From an uncultured Roseburia sp. (GTDB taxonomy: Bacteria; Bacillota; Clostridia; Lachnospirales; Lachnospiraceae), in assembly GCA_947383215.1 (NCBI GenBank), contig CANDCP010000020.1, positions 1 through 45,342 on the forward strand: a stretch of DNA of 45,342 bases, given 5' to 3'. Position numbers and translations under genes: made by a program. Position 1 is the stretch's first letter; each line of letters starts with the position of its first letter. Under the pieces are notes generated by a model that was not told the origin of the DNA, did not search any database, and saw nothing but the letters and a program-made list of their open reading frames with translations. Shown piece by piece: positions 32,895 through 41,566 of the stretch.

Positions 32895-33877
32895 AAAAAA
32901 GAATGAGGAGACTGCGCGTGAACGCGCAGATGAGAAACCTTGTCAGGGAGACATATCTTAATAAGAGCGATCTTGTCTATCCCGTCTTTGTGATAGAGGG
33001 GGAAAATATCAAAAATCCGGTGGATTCCATGCCGGGGATTTATCAGTATTCCATCGACCGGCTGGGGGAGGAGATCGACCGTGTGCTCTCGGTGGGAATC
33101 GAGGCGGTTTTGCTGTTTGGGATTCCGGCAAAAAAGGATGAGCGCGCAAGCGGGGCTTACGACAGAGACGGCGTTACGCAGCGGGCGATACGTTTTTTAA
33201 AGGAAAAGGCGCCGCGGCTTTTGGTGGCGGCCGACGTCTGTCTGTGCGAATATACGTCGCACGGACACTGCGGACTTATCTGCGGAGAAGAAATATTAAA
33301 CGACGAGACGCTGCCGCTGCTCGCAGAGATGGCGGTCAGCCTTGCCGACGCGGGCGCGGACATCATCGCGCCGTCTGATATGATGGACGGGCGCGTCGCA
33401 TATATCCGGGAGGCGCTGGATCAGGCCGGACATCAAAATACAATGATAATGGCGTACAGCGCGAAATTTGCATCGGGTTATTATTCTCCGTTTCGGGAAG
33501 CGGCGCAGTCCGCGCCGCAGTTTGGCGACCGTAAGACGTATCAGATGGATCCGGCGAACAGACGGGAGGCGATAAGAGAGTGGAAGGAAGATATCGAAGA
33601 GGGCGCGGACGTAATTATGATTAAGCCTGCGCTTGCGTATCTGGATATTGTCAGGGAGGCGGCGGACCGGACAGATTACCCGATTGCGGTTTATAATGTC
33701 AGCGGGGAGTATGCGATGGTGAAGGCGGCCGCGGCGCAGGGCTTTATCGATGAGAAACGTATTGTTATGGAGAATATGACGGCTATGAAGCGGGCCGGAG
33801 CGAAGATCATTATTACATATCATGCGCCGGACGTGGCAAAGTGGTTGACAGAGGCGGATGGGGACACGCCATTTTAA
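32891..33877 (+). CDS. hemB: Delta-aminolevulinic acid dehydratase (porphobilinogen synthase)
   Basis: The 328-residue enzyme condenses two 5-aminolevulinate molecules to porphobilinogen. The two Schiff-base lysines are Lys192 (MAYSAKFAS) and Lys245 (VIMIKPALAYLD). The zinc-type cysteine cluster is present in DVCLCEYTSHGHCG, so it is the Zn-dependent form. The SDMMDGRVAYIREALD segment is also typical. It overlaps the previous gene by ATGA (32891-32894) and is followed 12 bases later by hemL. Confidence 0.97.
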   Translation: MKKRMRRLRVNAQMRNLVRETYLNKSDLVYPVFVIEGENIKNPVDSMPGIYQYSIDRLGEEIDRVLSVGIEAVLLFGIPAKKDERASGAYDRDGVTQRAIRFLKEKAPRLLVAADVCLCEYTSHGHCGLICGEEILNDETLPLLAEMAVSLADAGADIIAPSDMMDGRVAYIREALDQAGHQNTMIMAYSAKFASGYYSPFREAAQSAPQFGDRKTYQMDPANRREAIREWKEDIEEGADVIMIKPALAYLDIVREAADRTDYPIAVYNVSGEYAMVKAAAAQGFIDEKRIVMENMTAMKRAGAKIIITYHAPDVAKWLTEADGDTPF

Positions 33878-33889
33878 GGGAGAAAGGAC

Positions 33890-35170
33890 ATGAACCATAC
33901 AAAATCAGAACAGTTATTTGAACGGTCAAAAAGATGCATTCCGGGCGGAGTAAACAGTCCGGTCCGCGCGTATCGGGCGGTGGGAAGGAATCCAGTCTTT
34001 ATTGAGCGCGCCTGCGGCTCGAAAATTTATGACGTGGACGGAAATGGATATATCGACTATGTGTGTTCCTGGGGGCCTTGTATTTTGGGACACTGCGACA
34101 AAGAAATCATCGATGCGGTAAAAGACGCCTGCGACAGGGGATTAACCTTCGGCGCTCCGACGGAGGCGGAGTGCGCGCTGGCCGAGCTTATCCGCGGCTG
34201 TATTCCGTCGATGGAGATGAGCCGTCTGGTAAGTTCCGGGACAGAGGCCGTTATGAGCGCGGTCCGCGTGGCAAGGGGATATACAAGACGTGATAAAATT
34301 ATAAAATTTGAGGGCTGTTATCACGGCCATTCCGACGGACTTTTGGTAAAAGCCGGATCGGGGGCGCTGACGCAGTCGGCGCCGGACAGCGCCGGCGTTC
34401 CGGCGGATTACGCAAAGAATACTCTGGTGGCGCGCTATAACGACGAAGCGTCTGTTCGAAGTCTGTTCGAGGCGAATAGAGGGCAGATCGCGGCGGTGCT
34501 TGTGGAGCCGGTTGCGGCCAATATGGGCGTGGTTTTGCCGAAGGACGGTTTTTTGGAATTTTTAAGGGACGTAACGAAGACAAACGGAGCGCTTTTGATT
34601 TTCGACGAGGTAATAACGGGATTTCGCCTGGGCCTTGGCGGGGCGCAGGAATACTTCGGGGTTACGCCGGATTTGACGACGCTAGGAAAGATTGTGGGCG
34701 GCGGGATGCCGGTAGGCGCGTACGGGGGAAGAAAAGAGATAATGGAAACGGTAGCGCCGAGGGGATGCGTCTATCAGGCGGGGACGCTTTCCGGAAATCC
34801 GCTTACGACAGCGGCCGGGATTGCGGCAATCAGGCGGCTTTGCGCCGGTGGAAAAGCGTTATATCAGGAGCTTGACCGGAAAGGAAGGTACCTTGCGGAT
34901 ACCGTGAAAACGGCGTTTGGGGAGAAGGCGCAGGTCAACCGGGCGGGATCGCTCCTTAGCGTTTTTTTTGCGGCAAATCCGGTGACAGACTATGAGACCG
35001 CGGTGCGCAGCGATACACGGGAATATGCCCGCTATTTTAATTATCTGCTGGATCATGGGATCTACACGGCTCCGTCGCAGTTTGAAGCGATGTTTGTCTC
35101 GGCGGCGCACACGCAGGAGGACCTGGAGAAGACGGCGGAAATAATTCGTCAATTTGTAAGGGAATCTTAA
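33890..35170 (+). CDS. hemL: Glutamate-1-semialdehyde 2,1-aminomutase
   Basis: The 426-residue PLP enzyme turns glutamate-1-semialdehyde into 5-aminolevulinate, following HemA in the C5 route. PLP binds Lys267 in TLGKIVGGGMPVGAYGG. PGGVNSPVRAYRAVG opens the protein, and LVSSGTEAVMSAVRVARGYT and LIFDEVITGFR are class III aminotransferase marks. GGGAGAAAGG precedes the ATG. It is the last gene of the run; the promoter of the aconitase-like gene follows within 25 bases, and a hairpin at 35241 may end the transcript. Confidence 0.97.
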   Translation: MNHTKSEQLFERSKRCIPGGVNSPVRAYRAVGRNPVFIERACGSKIYDVDGNGYIDYVCSWGPCILGHCDKEIIDAVKDACDRGLTFGAPTEAECALAELIRGCIPSMEMSRLVSSGTEAVMSAVRVARGYTRRDKIIKFEGCYHGHSDGLLVKAGSGALTQSAPDSAGVPADYAKNTLVARYNDEASVRSLFEANRGQIAAVLVEPVAANMGVVLPKDGFLEFLRDVTKTNGALLIFDEVITGFRLGLGGAQEYFGVTPDLTTLGKIVGGGMPVGAYGGRKEIMETVAPRGCVYQAGTLSGNPLTTAAGIAAIRRLCAGGKALYQELDRKGRYLADTVKTAFGEKAQVNRAGSLLSVFFAANPVTDYETAVRSDTREYARYFNYLLDHGIYTAPSQFEAMFVSAAHTQEDLEKTAEIIRQFVRES

Positions 35171-35191
35171 GGAATATCTTTCGGCTTCCCC

Positions 35192-35220
35192 TTGATTTTT
35201 TGGAGCACTATCTATATAAT
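35192..35220 (+). promoter_or_regulatory. Sigma-A promoter of the aconitase-family gene
   Basis: TTGATT (35192-35197) and TATAAT (35215-35220) have a 17-base spacer. The predicted start is about 35227, some 15 bases before the terminator hairpin at 35241. Confidence 0.75.
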
Positions 35221-35240
35221 AGACAATTAGAAAACCAAAG

Positions 35241-35269
35241 GCGGCGGAACATAGATACCGCCGCTTTTT
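35241..35269 (+). terminator. Intrinsic terminator just after the aconitase-family promoter
   Basis: GCGGCGG pairs with CCGCCGC around a 10-base loop, followed by TTTTT. It sits between a promoter and the ribosome site of the next gene, so it may end hem transcripts or attenuate the hydratase gene, or both. Confidence 0.75.
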
Positions 35270-35300
35270 ATATCATAGGAAAAGGCAGGAGGATATAAGA

Positions 35301-37586
35301 ATGAAACTGTATAAAGGCGGCGCATACCTTGTAAACGGCAGTCAGCTGGTGGAGGAAGCGCCTGAGGCGGCCGACGTTATAAAAAGCATGACGGGAGAAA
35401 CCGTGACAAAAGAAGAAGCGGCAAAAAATACGATAGCGTACGGTATTTTAAAAGAGCATAATACATCCGGCAATATGGAGAAGCTGAAGATAAAGTTTGA
35501 TAAGCTGACCTCCCATGACATTACGTTTGTGGGAATTATCCAGACGGCGCGGGCTTCCGGACTGGAAAAATTTCCGATCCCGTATGTCTTGACAAACTGT
35601 CATAACAGTCTTTGCGCGGTCGGCGGGACGATCAATGAAGATGATCACATGTTTGGGCTTTCCTGTGCGAAAAAGTACGGCGGAATGTACGTGCCGCCTC
35701 ACCAGGCGGTAATCCATCAGTTTGCGAGGGAGATGCTGTCGGGCTGCGGCAGGATGATTCTCGGTTCCGACTCCCACACGCGTTACGGCGCGCTCGGAAC
35801 GATGGCGATGGGCGAGGGCGGACCGGAGCTTGTAAAACAGCTTTTGGAGCAGACGTATGATATCCAGATGCCGGGCGTAGTTGGGATTTATCTGACCGGA
35901 ACCCCGGCAAAAGGCGTGGGACCGCAGGATATTGCGCTCGCAATCATCGGCGAGGTGTTTGCGAACGGTTATGTGAAAAATAAGGTGATGGAGTTTGTAG
36001 GTCCCGGAGTTTCCAATCTGAGCGTAGATTACCGGATCGGCGTGGATGTGATGACGACAGAGACAACCTGTCTGTCGTCCATCTGGAGAACGGACGATAA
36101 GGTCCGCGAATTTTATGATATTCACGGAAGAGTAGAAGAATACGCAGAGCTGAATCCGGGGAAGGTAGCGTACTATGACGGCATGATAGAGATTGATTTA
36201 AGCGAGATTAAGCCGATGATCGCGATGCCGTTCCATCCGAGCAATACCTACACAATTGAGGAGCTGAACGCAAATCTTCTGGATATTTTAGACGACTGTG
36301 AGAAGAAAGCGCAGGTAAGCTTTGACGGCAAGGTGGATTTAAATTTAAAATCAAAAGTAAGAAACGGAAGACTTTATGTTGACCAGGGAATTATCGCGGG
36401 CTGCGCGGGCGGCGGTTTTGAGAATATCTGCGATGCGGCGGATATTTTAGACGGAGCGAGCATCGGGCCGGATGAATTTACGCTGAGCGTATATCCGGCG
36501 AGCACGCCGGTTTATATGGAGCTGGTAAGAAACGGAGCGGTGGCAAAGCTGATGCAGACGGGCGCGATCGTGAAAACGGCTTTCTGCGGACCGTGCTTCG
36601 GCGCGGGGGATACGCCTGCCAACCATGCGTTTTCTATCAGACATTCGACAAGAAACTTCCCGAACCGCGAGGGCTCTAAGATTCAAAGCGGACAGATTTC
36701 TTCCGTTGCGCTTATGGACGCGCGTTCGATTGCGGCGACGGCGGCGAATAAGGGGTATCTGACCGCGGCGACGGATATAGATGCAAATTACACAAAACCA
36801 AAGTATTTCTTTGACAAAACAATTTATGAGAACCGTGTCTTTGACAGCAAGGGCGTGGCGGATCCGTCGGCGGAGATTCACTTCGGGCCAAATATCAAGG
36901 ACTGGCCGAAGATGAGCGCGCTGACCGAAAATCTGATTCTAAAGGTGGTTTCGGAGATTCACGACCCGGTAACGACGACCGACGAGCTGATTCCGTCCGG
37001 CGAGACGTCCTCTTACCGCTCGAATCCGCTTGGTCTGGCGGAATTTACACTGTCCAGGAAGGATCCGGAATATGTCGGCCGTGCGAAAGAAGTGCAGAGA
37101 GCCGAATATGCGAGAATTGAAGGCGGACAGCCGTATGAGGCGCTCCCGGAGCTTGAAGGGGCCGTTCGCGCGATTAAGACAAAGTTTGCGGATATCAACG
37201 AGGCAAATACGGGAATCGGAAGTACAATATTCGCGGTAAAGCCGGGAGACGGTTCGGCGAGGGAGCAGGCGGCTTCCTGTCAGAAGGTGCTCGGAGGCTG
37301 GGCGAATATTGCCAACGAGTATGCGACAAAGCGTTACCGTTCCAATCTGATTAACTGGGGAATGCTGCCGTTTCTCATTGAGGAAGGTAAGCTGCCGTTT
37401 GCCAACGGCGATTATTTGTTCCTTCCGGATATTCGAAAGGCGGTAGAAGAAAAGGCGGAAACGATAACGGCGTATGCAGTCGGGGATGGCGGTCTGAAGG
37501 AATTTACAATGACATTGGGAGATCTGACGGACGAAGAACGTGAAATTATTTTAAAAGGCTGCCTGATTAATTACAACAGAAAGTAG
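35301..37586 (+). CDS. Aconitase-family hydratase (YbhJ-like)
   Basis: The 761-residue protein belongs to the aconitase/isopropylmalate dehydratase superfamily. The three 4Fe-4S cysteine positions are C368 (IIAGCAGGG), C429 and C432 (AFCGPCFG). [19 protein letters not shown] is the substrate-site loop. The general form resembles E. coli YbhJ and the many Lachnospiraceae proteins named only hydratase, rather than AcnA or AcnB, so the substrate is not certain. GGAGG lies 8 bases before the ATG. Its leader carries a terminator (35241). No other citrate-cycle gene is in the window. Confidence 0.85.
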   Translation: MKLYKGGAYLVNGSQLVEEAPEAADVIKSMTGETVTKEEAAKNTIAYGILKEHNTSGNMEKLKIKFDKLTSHDITFVGIIQTARASGLEKFPIPYVLTNCHNSLCAVGGTINEDDHMFGLSCAKKYGGMYVPPHQAVIHQFAREMLSGCGRMILGSDSHTRYGALGTMAMGEGGPELVKQLLEQTYDIQMPGVVGIYLTGTPAKGVGPQDIALAIIGEVFANGYVKNKVMEFVGPGVSNLSVDYRIGVDVMTTETTCLSSIWRTDDKVREFYDIHGRVEEYAELNPGKVAYYDGMIEIDLSEIKPMIAMPFHPSNTYTIEELNANLLDILDDCEKKAQVSFDGKVDLNLKSKVRNGRLYVDQGIIAGCAGGGFENICDAADILDGASIGPDEFTLSVYPASTPVYMELVRNGAVAKLMQTGAIVKTAFCGPCFGAGDTPANHAFSIRHSTRNFPNREGSKIQSGQISSVALMDARSIAATAANKGYLTAATDIDANYTKPKYFFDKTIYENRVFDSKGVADPSAEIHFGPNIKDWPKMSALTENLILKVVSEIHDPVTTTDELIPSGETSSYRSNPLGLAEFTLSRKDPEYVGRAKEVQRAEYARIEGGQPYEALPELEGAVRAIKTKFADINEANTGIGSTIFAVKPGDGSAREQAASCQKVLGGWANIANEYATKRYRSNLINWGMLPFLIEEGKLPFANGDYLFLPDIRKAVEEKAETITAYAVGDGGLKEFTMTLGDLTDEEREIILKGCLINYNRK

Positions 37587-37600
37587 AGGGGAGGCGGGGC

Positions 37601-37649
37601 CGCCGGGGAAGAATACCGGCGCCCGCCTGCTTTGCATTCGCCCGGCGGG
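37601..37649 (+). other. GC-rich hairpins after the aconitase-family gene
   Basis: CGCCGG / CCGGCG (37601-37621) and CCCGCC / GGCGGG (37622-37649) form two consecutive stems; the second is followed by TTTCGGTT. The spacer to the AI-2E gene is much richer in G and C than its surroundings. The second stem may be a weak terminator. Confidence 0.45.
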
Positions 37650-37716
37650 TTTCGGTTCGCCTTGCCGCGCGCACAGAAATCCGGCGGGATACTTTATTGG
37701 GTTCAGGAGGAAATTC

Positions 37717-39015
37717 ATGGGTGAAAAGAAGAGCGATTCTTATGATTTTTTGATCGGGAATAAGAAAAAGGAAAAAGCAAACTGGAATATTAAACCGTAT
37801 CTTGCGCTTGCGCTTCTCGCGTTTATCGTATTTTGTCTGTGTATTACGGTGTTTTTTATTATATACCGGTTTGAGGGCGTGAAAGCCGCGTGGGCGAAGT
37901 TGACGGGCGTGCTCCAGCCGATCATTTTCGGGATGGTGATTGCGTACCTGATCAATCCGGTGATGAAGTTTATTGAGCGAAACATGGAGAAAGCGTTGAG
38001 GAAGCGGGTTCCCGATGCCGGAAAACGGGCGAAGGCGAGCCGGGTTGTGGGAACCTTCGGGGCGCTAGTGTTCTTTATTCTGATTATTTTTCTGCTGTTT
38101 GCGATGATGATGCCGCAGCTGATAAAAAGCGTTAGCGGGTTTGTGGCGAATCTGCCGGCTCAGATGGACAGTTTTTTAGACTGGTTTGAAAGCTTTGTCA
38201 GCGGGGACAATAAGAGCGCGCTTATGCTGGAGGAGGCAATCCGCCAGGGTTCCGAATTTTTTGAAAACTGGGTCAAGACGTCTTTGCTGCCGGATCTGCA
38301 GACGTATGTCGCGGAATTTACGAGCGGCGTGATCAATGTGGTCAAGATGCTTTTAAATATTGTGGTGGGGTTGATTGTCGCGGTTTACGTGCTGCTCAGC
38401 AAGGAAAAGTTTGTAGGGCAGTTTAAAAAGCTTACCTATGCGTTTCTTCCGGCGCGTCCGGCGAATGTGATAATCGATACCGTCCGTAAGAGTAATCAGA
38501 TATTCGGAGGATTTATTTCCGGTAAAATATTGGATTCCGCAATTATCGGGGTGCTCTGTTATATTGTGCTCTGCATTATGCGTATGCCATATACGCTGCT
38601 TGTGTCGGTGATTGTCGGCGTGACAAATGTGATTCCTTTTTTTGGACCGTTTATCGGGGCGATACCGGGGACGATTATCATTATGCTGGCAAATCCGATT
38701 CAGGGATTGTATTTTGTGATTTTTGTGTTTTTATTGCAGCAGCTTGACGGGAATATTATCGGGCCGAAAATTCTGGGCGATTCCACGGGGCTTTCTTCTT
38801 TTTGGGTCGTGTTTGCGATTTTGGTAGGCGGAGGCCTGTTCGGGTTTGCCGGTATGCTGCTCGGAGTGCCGGTGTTTGCGGTAATCTATTATATTGTGGG
38901 GAAGGTCGTGAAATACATTTTGCGCAAAAAGAAGATGCCGGAGGATACAGATTCGTATATCCAGGCCTCGGGCGTAAACGCTTCGACAAATAACATAGAA
39001 TACAAGAAAAATTAA
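37717..39015 (+). CDS. AI-2E family transporter (PerM/YdbI-like)
   Basis: The 432-residue membrane protein has about seven or eight hydrophobic helices and the conserved AI-2E/UPF0118 motifs: IIFGMVIAYLINPVM near residues 68-82, VNVVKMLLNIVVGLIVAVYVL, and LQQLDGNIIGPKILGDSTGLSSFWVVFAI near 345-373. Members export autoinducer-2 or act as Na+/H+ antiporters; the substrate cannot be chosen from sequence. AGGAGG lies 7 bases before the ATG. The gene stands alone, with GC-rich hairpins before it and a promoter for the next gene after it. Confidence 0.93.
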   Translation: MGEKKSDSYDFLIGNKKKEKANWNIKPYLALALLAFIVFCLCITVFFIIYRFEGVKAAWAKLTGVLQPIIFGMVIAYLINPVMKFIERNMEKALRKRVPDAGKRAKASRVVGTFGALVFFILIIFLLFAMMMPQLIKSVSGFVANLPAQMDSFLDWFESFVSGDNKSALMLEEAIRQGSEFFENWVKTSLLPDLQTYVAEFTSGVINVVKMLLNIVVGLIVAVYVLLSKEKFVGQFKKLTYAFLPARPANVIIDTVRKSNQIFGGFISGKILDSAIIGVLCYIVLCIMRMPYTLLVSVIVGVTNVIPFFGPFIGAIPGTIIIMLANPIQGLYFVIFVFLLQQLDGNIIGPKILGDSTGLSSFWVVFAILVGGGLFGFAGMLLGVPVFAVIYYIVGKVVKYILRKKKMPEDTDSYIQASGVNASTNNIEYKKN

Positions 39016-39069
39016 CATGGATGGCATATATGCACAGGCGGGCGGCGCGCTGTGGTTTCGTGTATTTTT

Positions 39070-39098
39070 TTGACAGAAACAGACGTTTATGGTAAACT
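39070..39098 (+). promoter_or_regulatory. Promoter of the TPR/ATPase gene and glgB
   Basis: TTGACA (39070-39075) and TAAACT (39093-39098) have a 17-base spacer, about 50 bases before the TTG start. Confidence 0.7.
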
Positions 39099-39151
39099 TA
39101 AGACAATAATTGGGGGAGTTATGCCAGACAGGGTTTTTGAGGTGACATATT

Positions 39152-41548
39152 TTGGATAAATATGAATACAAATTAAAGTTAGACGAGATAAAGAGCCTCG
39201 CGAGTGAAAAGAAATATGAAGAAGCCTCGGCGATTGTGGATACCATTAATTGGCGGAAGGTGAGAAATGTAAATTCACTTGTGAAGGCCGGCGAGATTTA
39301 CGCTCAGGTGGGGAGATATGAGGAAGGAAAAGAGATTCTTCTTATGGCGTACGACCGTTCCCCAATTGGACGGATGATTATTTATCGGCTTGCGGAGATT
39401 GCCATTAAGACAGGCAGTTTTGAAGAGGCGCAGGAGTATTATGATGAGTTTGTGGAGATTGCGCCGCATGATAATTTAAAATATGTTTTGCGGTATGAAA
39501 TGAGCAAGGCGCAGAATGCGGGAATTGATATTTTGATTGGCATTCTCGAGGAATTGAAGGAGCAGGAATATACGGAGCGCTGGTCGTTTGAGCTGGCGTA
39601 TCTGTATCACAAGGCGGGGAAGAGCGAGCAGTGTATCAGTGCGTGCGACGAATTGATTTTGTGGTTCGGGGACGGACCGTATGTGGAGCGGGCGCTGGAG
39701 CTTAAAATGCTTTATCAGCCGTTAAGCAAAGCGCAGGAAGATAAGTACCGAAGTTTTAAACAGCGAAGGGACGGGATTGTCGAGGTCCGCCCGACCGACG
39801 CGTTGGAGTCGGGGGAGATTATCAAAGAGACGGTGACGATTCCGCCGGTTACGACGAACGCCAGCCGGTTTAATACTATGAACCTTCAGGAAGAGCTCGC
39901 AAAGAGCATGCAGCAGATTATGGACGCGACAGAGAAAGAGACTGTCAGCGATACCATGGACAATATCAAGAAAATTGTGGAGGAGATACCGTATCTGCAG
40001 ATTCCCAAGGAGGAAGAGACTGAAGAGGCGCTGGATGAAAAATACGGATATATTGAGACGGACCAGGAGATCGACGATTCCCTGAAGACAAATTTTCAGG
40101 AGCTTTTGGGGGAGGAATACGACGGACAGCTCAGTCTTGTGATTCCGGACAGAGGGGTCCTTGAAAAACAGATTACCGGTCAGATGAATATACAGGACGT
40201 TCTCGAGGAGTGGGAGCGCACAAGGCGCGCGGCGGAGGCGGCGCTTATGGAGGCCAAGCAGCGTAAGCTGGAGTCGGCGAAAGCCAAGGCGCTGGCGCAG
40301 GCGGGCGATATTATGGACAGACTTGCCACGGTAATACCGCAGCTGGACGCGGGGATGACGCCGAAAGACCTTCTGGAACAGGAATATCTCGGTAAGGCGG
40401 CCGCAATGGACAGCGAGGAGATTGCCGGAATGATGACGCAGCACAGGCCGAAGGAAGAGGCGGGCGCGCTGATGGCGGATGTAAATGATATTCTGCAGCA
40501 GCAGATCGACGAGCTTTCCAGGGTAAATGAGGGGATTGAAGATTTTTTGCATGGCGGCGGAGCGCTGCAGGAGACGCCGCAGCAGGAGGAAGCGGGCGCG
40601 CTCCCGCAGATTCAGATCCCCGAGGATGTGGAGGCGGAGCTGTCCGAAATTCAGCGGGAGGAAGAGGTTTTAGCGCAGGATACCAAGGAAATTCCGGAAA
40701 TTGCAGTGACGCAGGACACCAAGGAGATTCCGGAGGTCGCAATGCCGCAGACGAAGGAGGAGGAGCCGGAAGAGCTGCCGGCGACAAAGCTTACGTCAAG
40801 ACAGCGGGAGATCTTTACATATTTCACTCCGGTAACCGGGATGGAAGAACAATTGTGCCGGGCACTCGCCGGCGCGAAAAAGCATTTGCGCTCAACGAAA
40901 AGCTGTACGGTGGGAAATATTATTATTCAGGGGATCAGAGGCAGCGGCAAGACCGTGCTGGCGACGAACATAATCAAAGCGCTGCAGGAGGAGATCGGCC
41001 GTCCCGGACAAAGGGTCGGAAAGATTGACGCTTCCTCTTTGAACCAGAAGGATATTCCGCAGCTTTTAAAAAAGATAGCGGGCGGCTGTCTGATTATTGA
41101 AAAGGCCGGAAACTTATCGAGGGAGACGGCGGTAAAGCTTTCTCTTGCGATGGAGGTGGATACCAGCGGCCTTCTGGTGATCATGGAAGATACAAAAGCG
41201 GGAATTGCGAAGGCTCTGGGAAGGGACGAGTCGTTTGCAAAAAAATTTACCGAAAAAATTATGCTGCCGGTATTTACCAGCGATGAACTGGTCGCATTTG
41301 CGAAATCCTATGCAAAGGAGCTGTATTATGAGATTGACGATATGGCGGTGCTTGCGCTGTATAACCGGATCAGCAATATTCAGAAAGTTGACCGCGCCAC
41401 GACTCTGACAGAGGTAAAAGAGATTGTGGACGAGGCAATTGTCAATGCGGAGAAGTTCAGTATGAAGAAGGCGTTTGGAGCGTTGACGTCCAGGAAAAAT
41501 AAAGACAATGATTATGCGATCCTGCATGAAAAGGATTTTGAAGAATAA
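39152..41548 (+). CDS. TPR protein with C-terminal P-loop ATPase domain
   Basis: The 798-residue protein starts at TTG with GAGGTG upstream. Residues 1 to about 200 are TPR-like helix pairs (VKAGEIYAQVGRYEEGKEILLMAYDRSP). The middle 350 residues are acidic and low in complexity, with a short imperfect repeat (QDTKEIPE, twice, then QTKEEEPE). From about residue 560 there is an AAA-like domain with Walker A GIRGSGKT (594-601) and an acidic strand CLIIEKAG where Walker B would sit, Glu in place of the usual Asp-Glu pair. The fusion is found in Lachnospiraceae without a known role. glgB starts 18 bases later, so they are probably co-transcribed. Confidence 0.78.
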   Translation: MDKYEYKLKLDEIKSLASEKKYEEASAIVDTINWRKVRNVNSLVKAGEIYAQVGRYEEGKEILLMAYDRSPIGRMIIYRLAEIAIKTGSFEEAQEYYDEFVEIAPHDNLKYVLRYEMSKAQNAGIDILIGILEELKEQEYTERWSFELAYLYHKAGKSEQCISACDELILWFGDGPYVERALELKMLYQPLSKAQEDKYRSFKQRRDGIVEVRPTDALESGEIIKETVTIPPVTTNASRFNTMNLQEELAKSMQQIMDATEKETVSDTMDNIKKIVEEIPYLQIPKEEETEEALDEKYGYIETDQEIDDSLKTNFQELLGEEYDGQLSLVIPDRGVLEKQITGQMNIQDVLEEWERTRRAAEAALMEAKQRKLESAKAKALAQAGDIMDRLATVIPQLDAGMTPKDLLEQEYLGKAAAMDSEEIAGMMTQHRPKEEAGALMADVNDILQQQIDELSRVNEGIEDFLHGGGALQETPQQEEAGALPQIQIPEDVEAELSEIQREEEVLAQDTKEIPEIAVTQDTKEIPEVAMPQTKEEEPEELPATKLTSRQREIFTYFTPVTGMEEQLCRALAGAKKHLRSTKSCTVGNIIIQGIRGSGKTVLATNIIKALQEEIGRPGQRVGKIDASSLNQKDIPQLLKKIAGGCLIIEKAGNLSRETAVKLSLAMEVDTSGLLVIMEDTKAGIAKALGRDESFAKKFTEKIMLPVFTSDELVAFAKSYAKELYYEIDDMAVLALYNRISNIQKVDRATTLTEVKEIVDEAIVNAEKFSMKKAFGALTSRKNKDNDYAILHEKDFEE

Positions 41549-41566
41549 ATTAAGGGGGTTTTTCTT

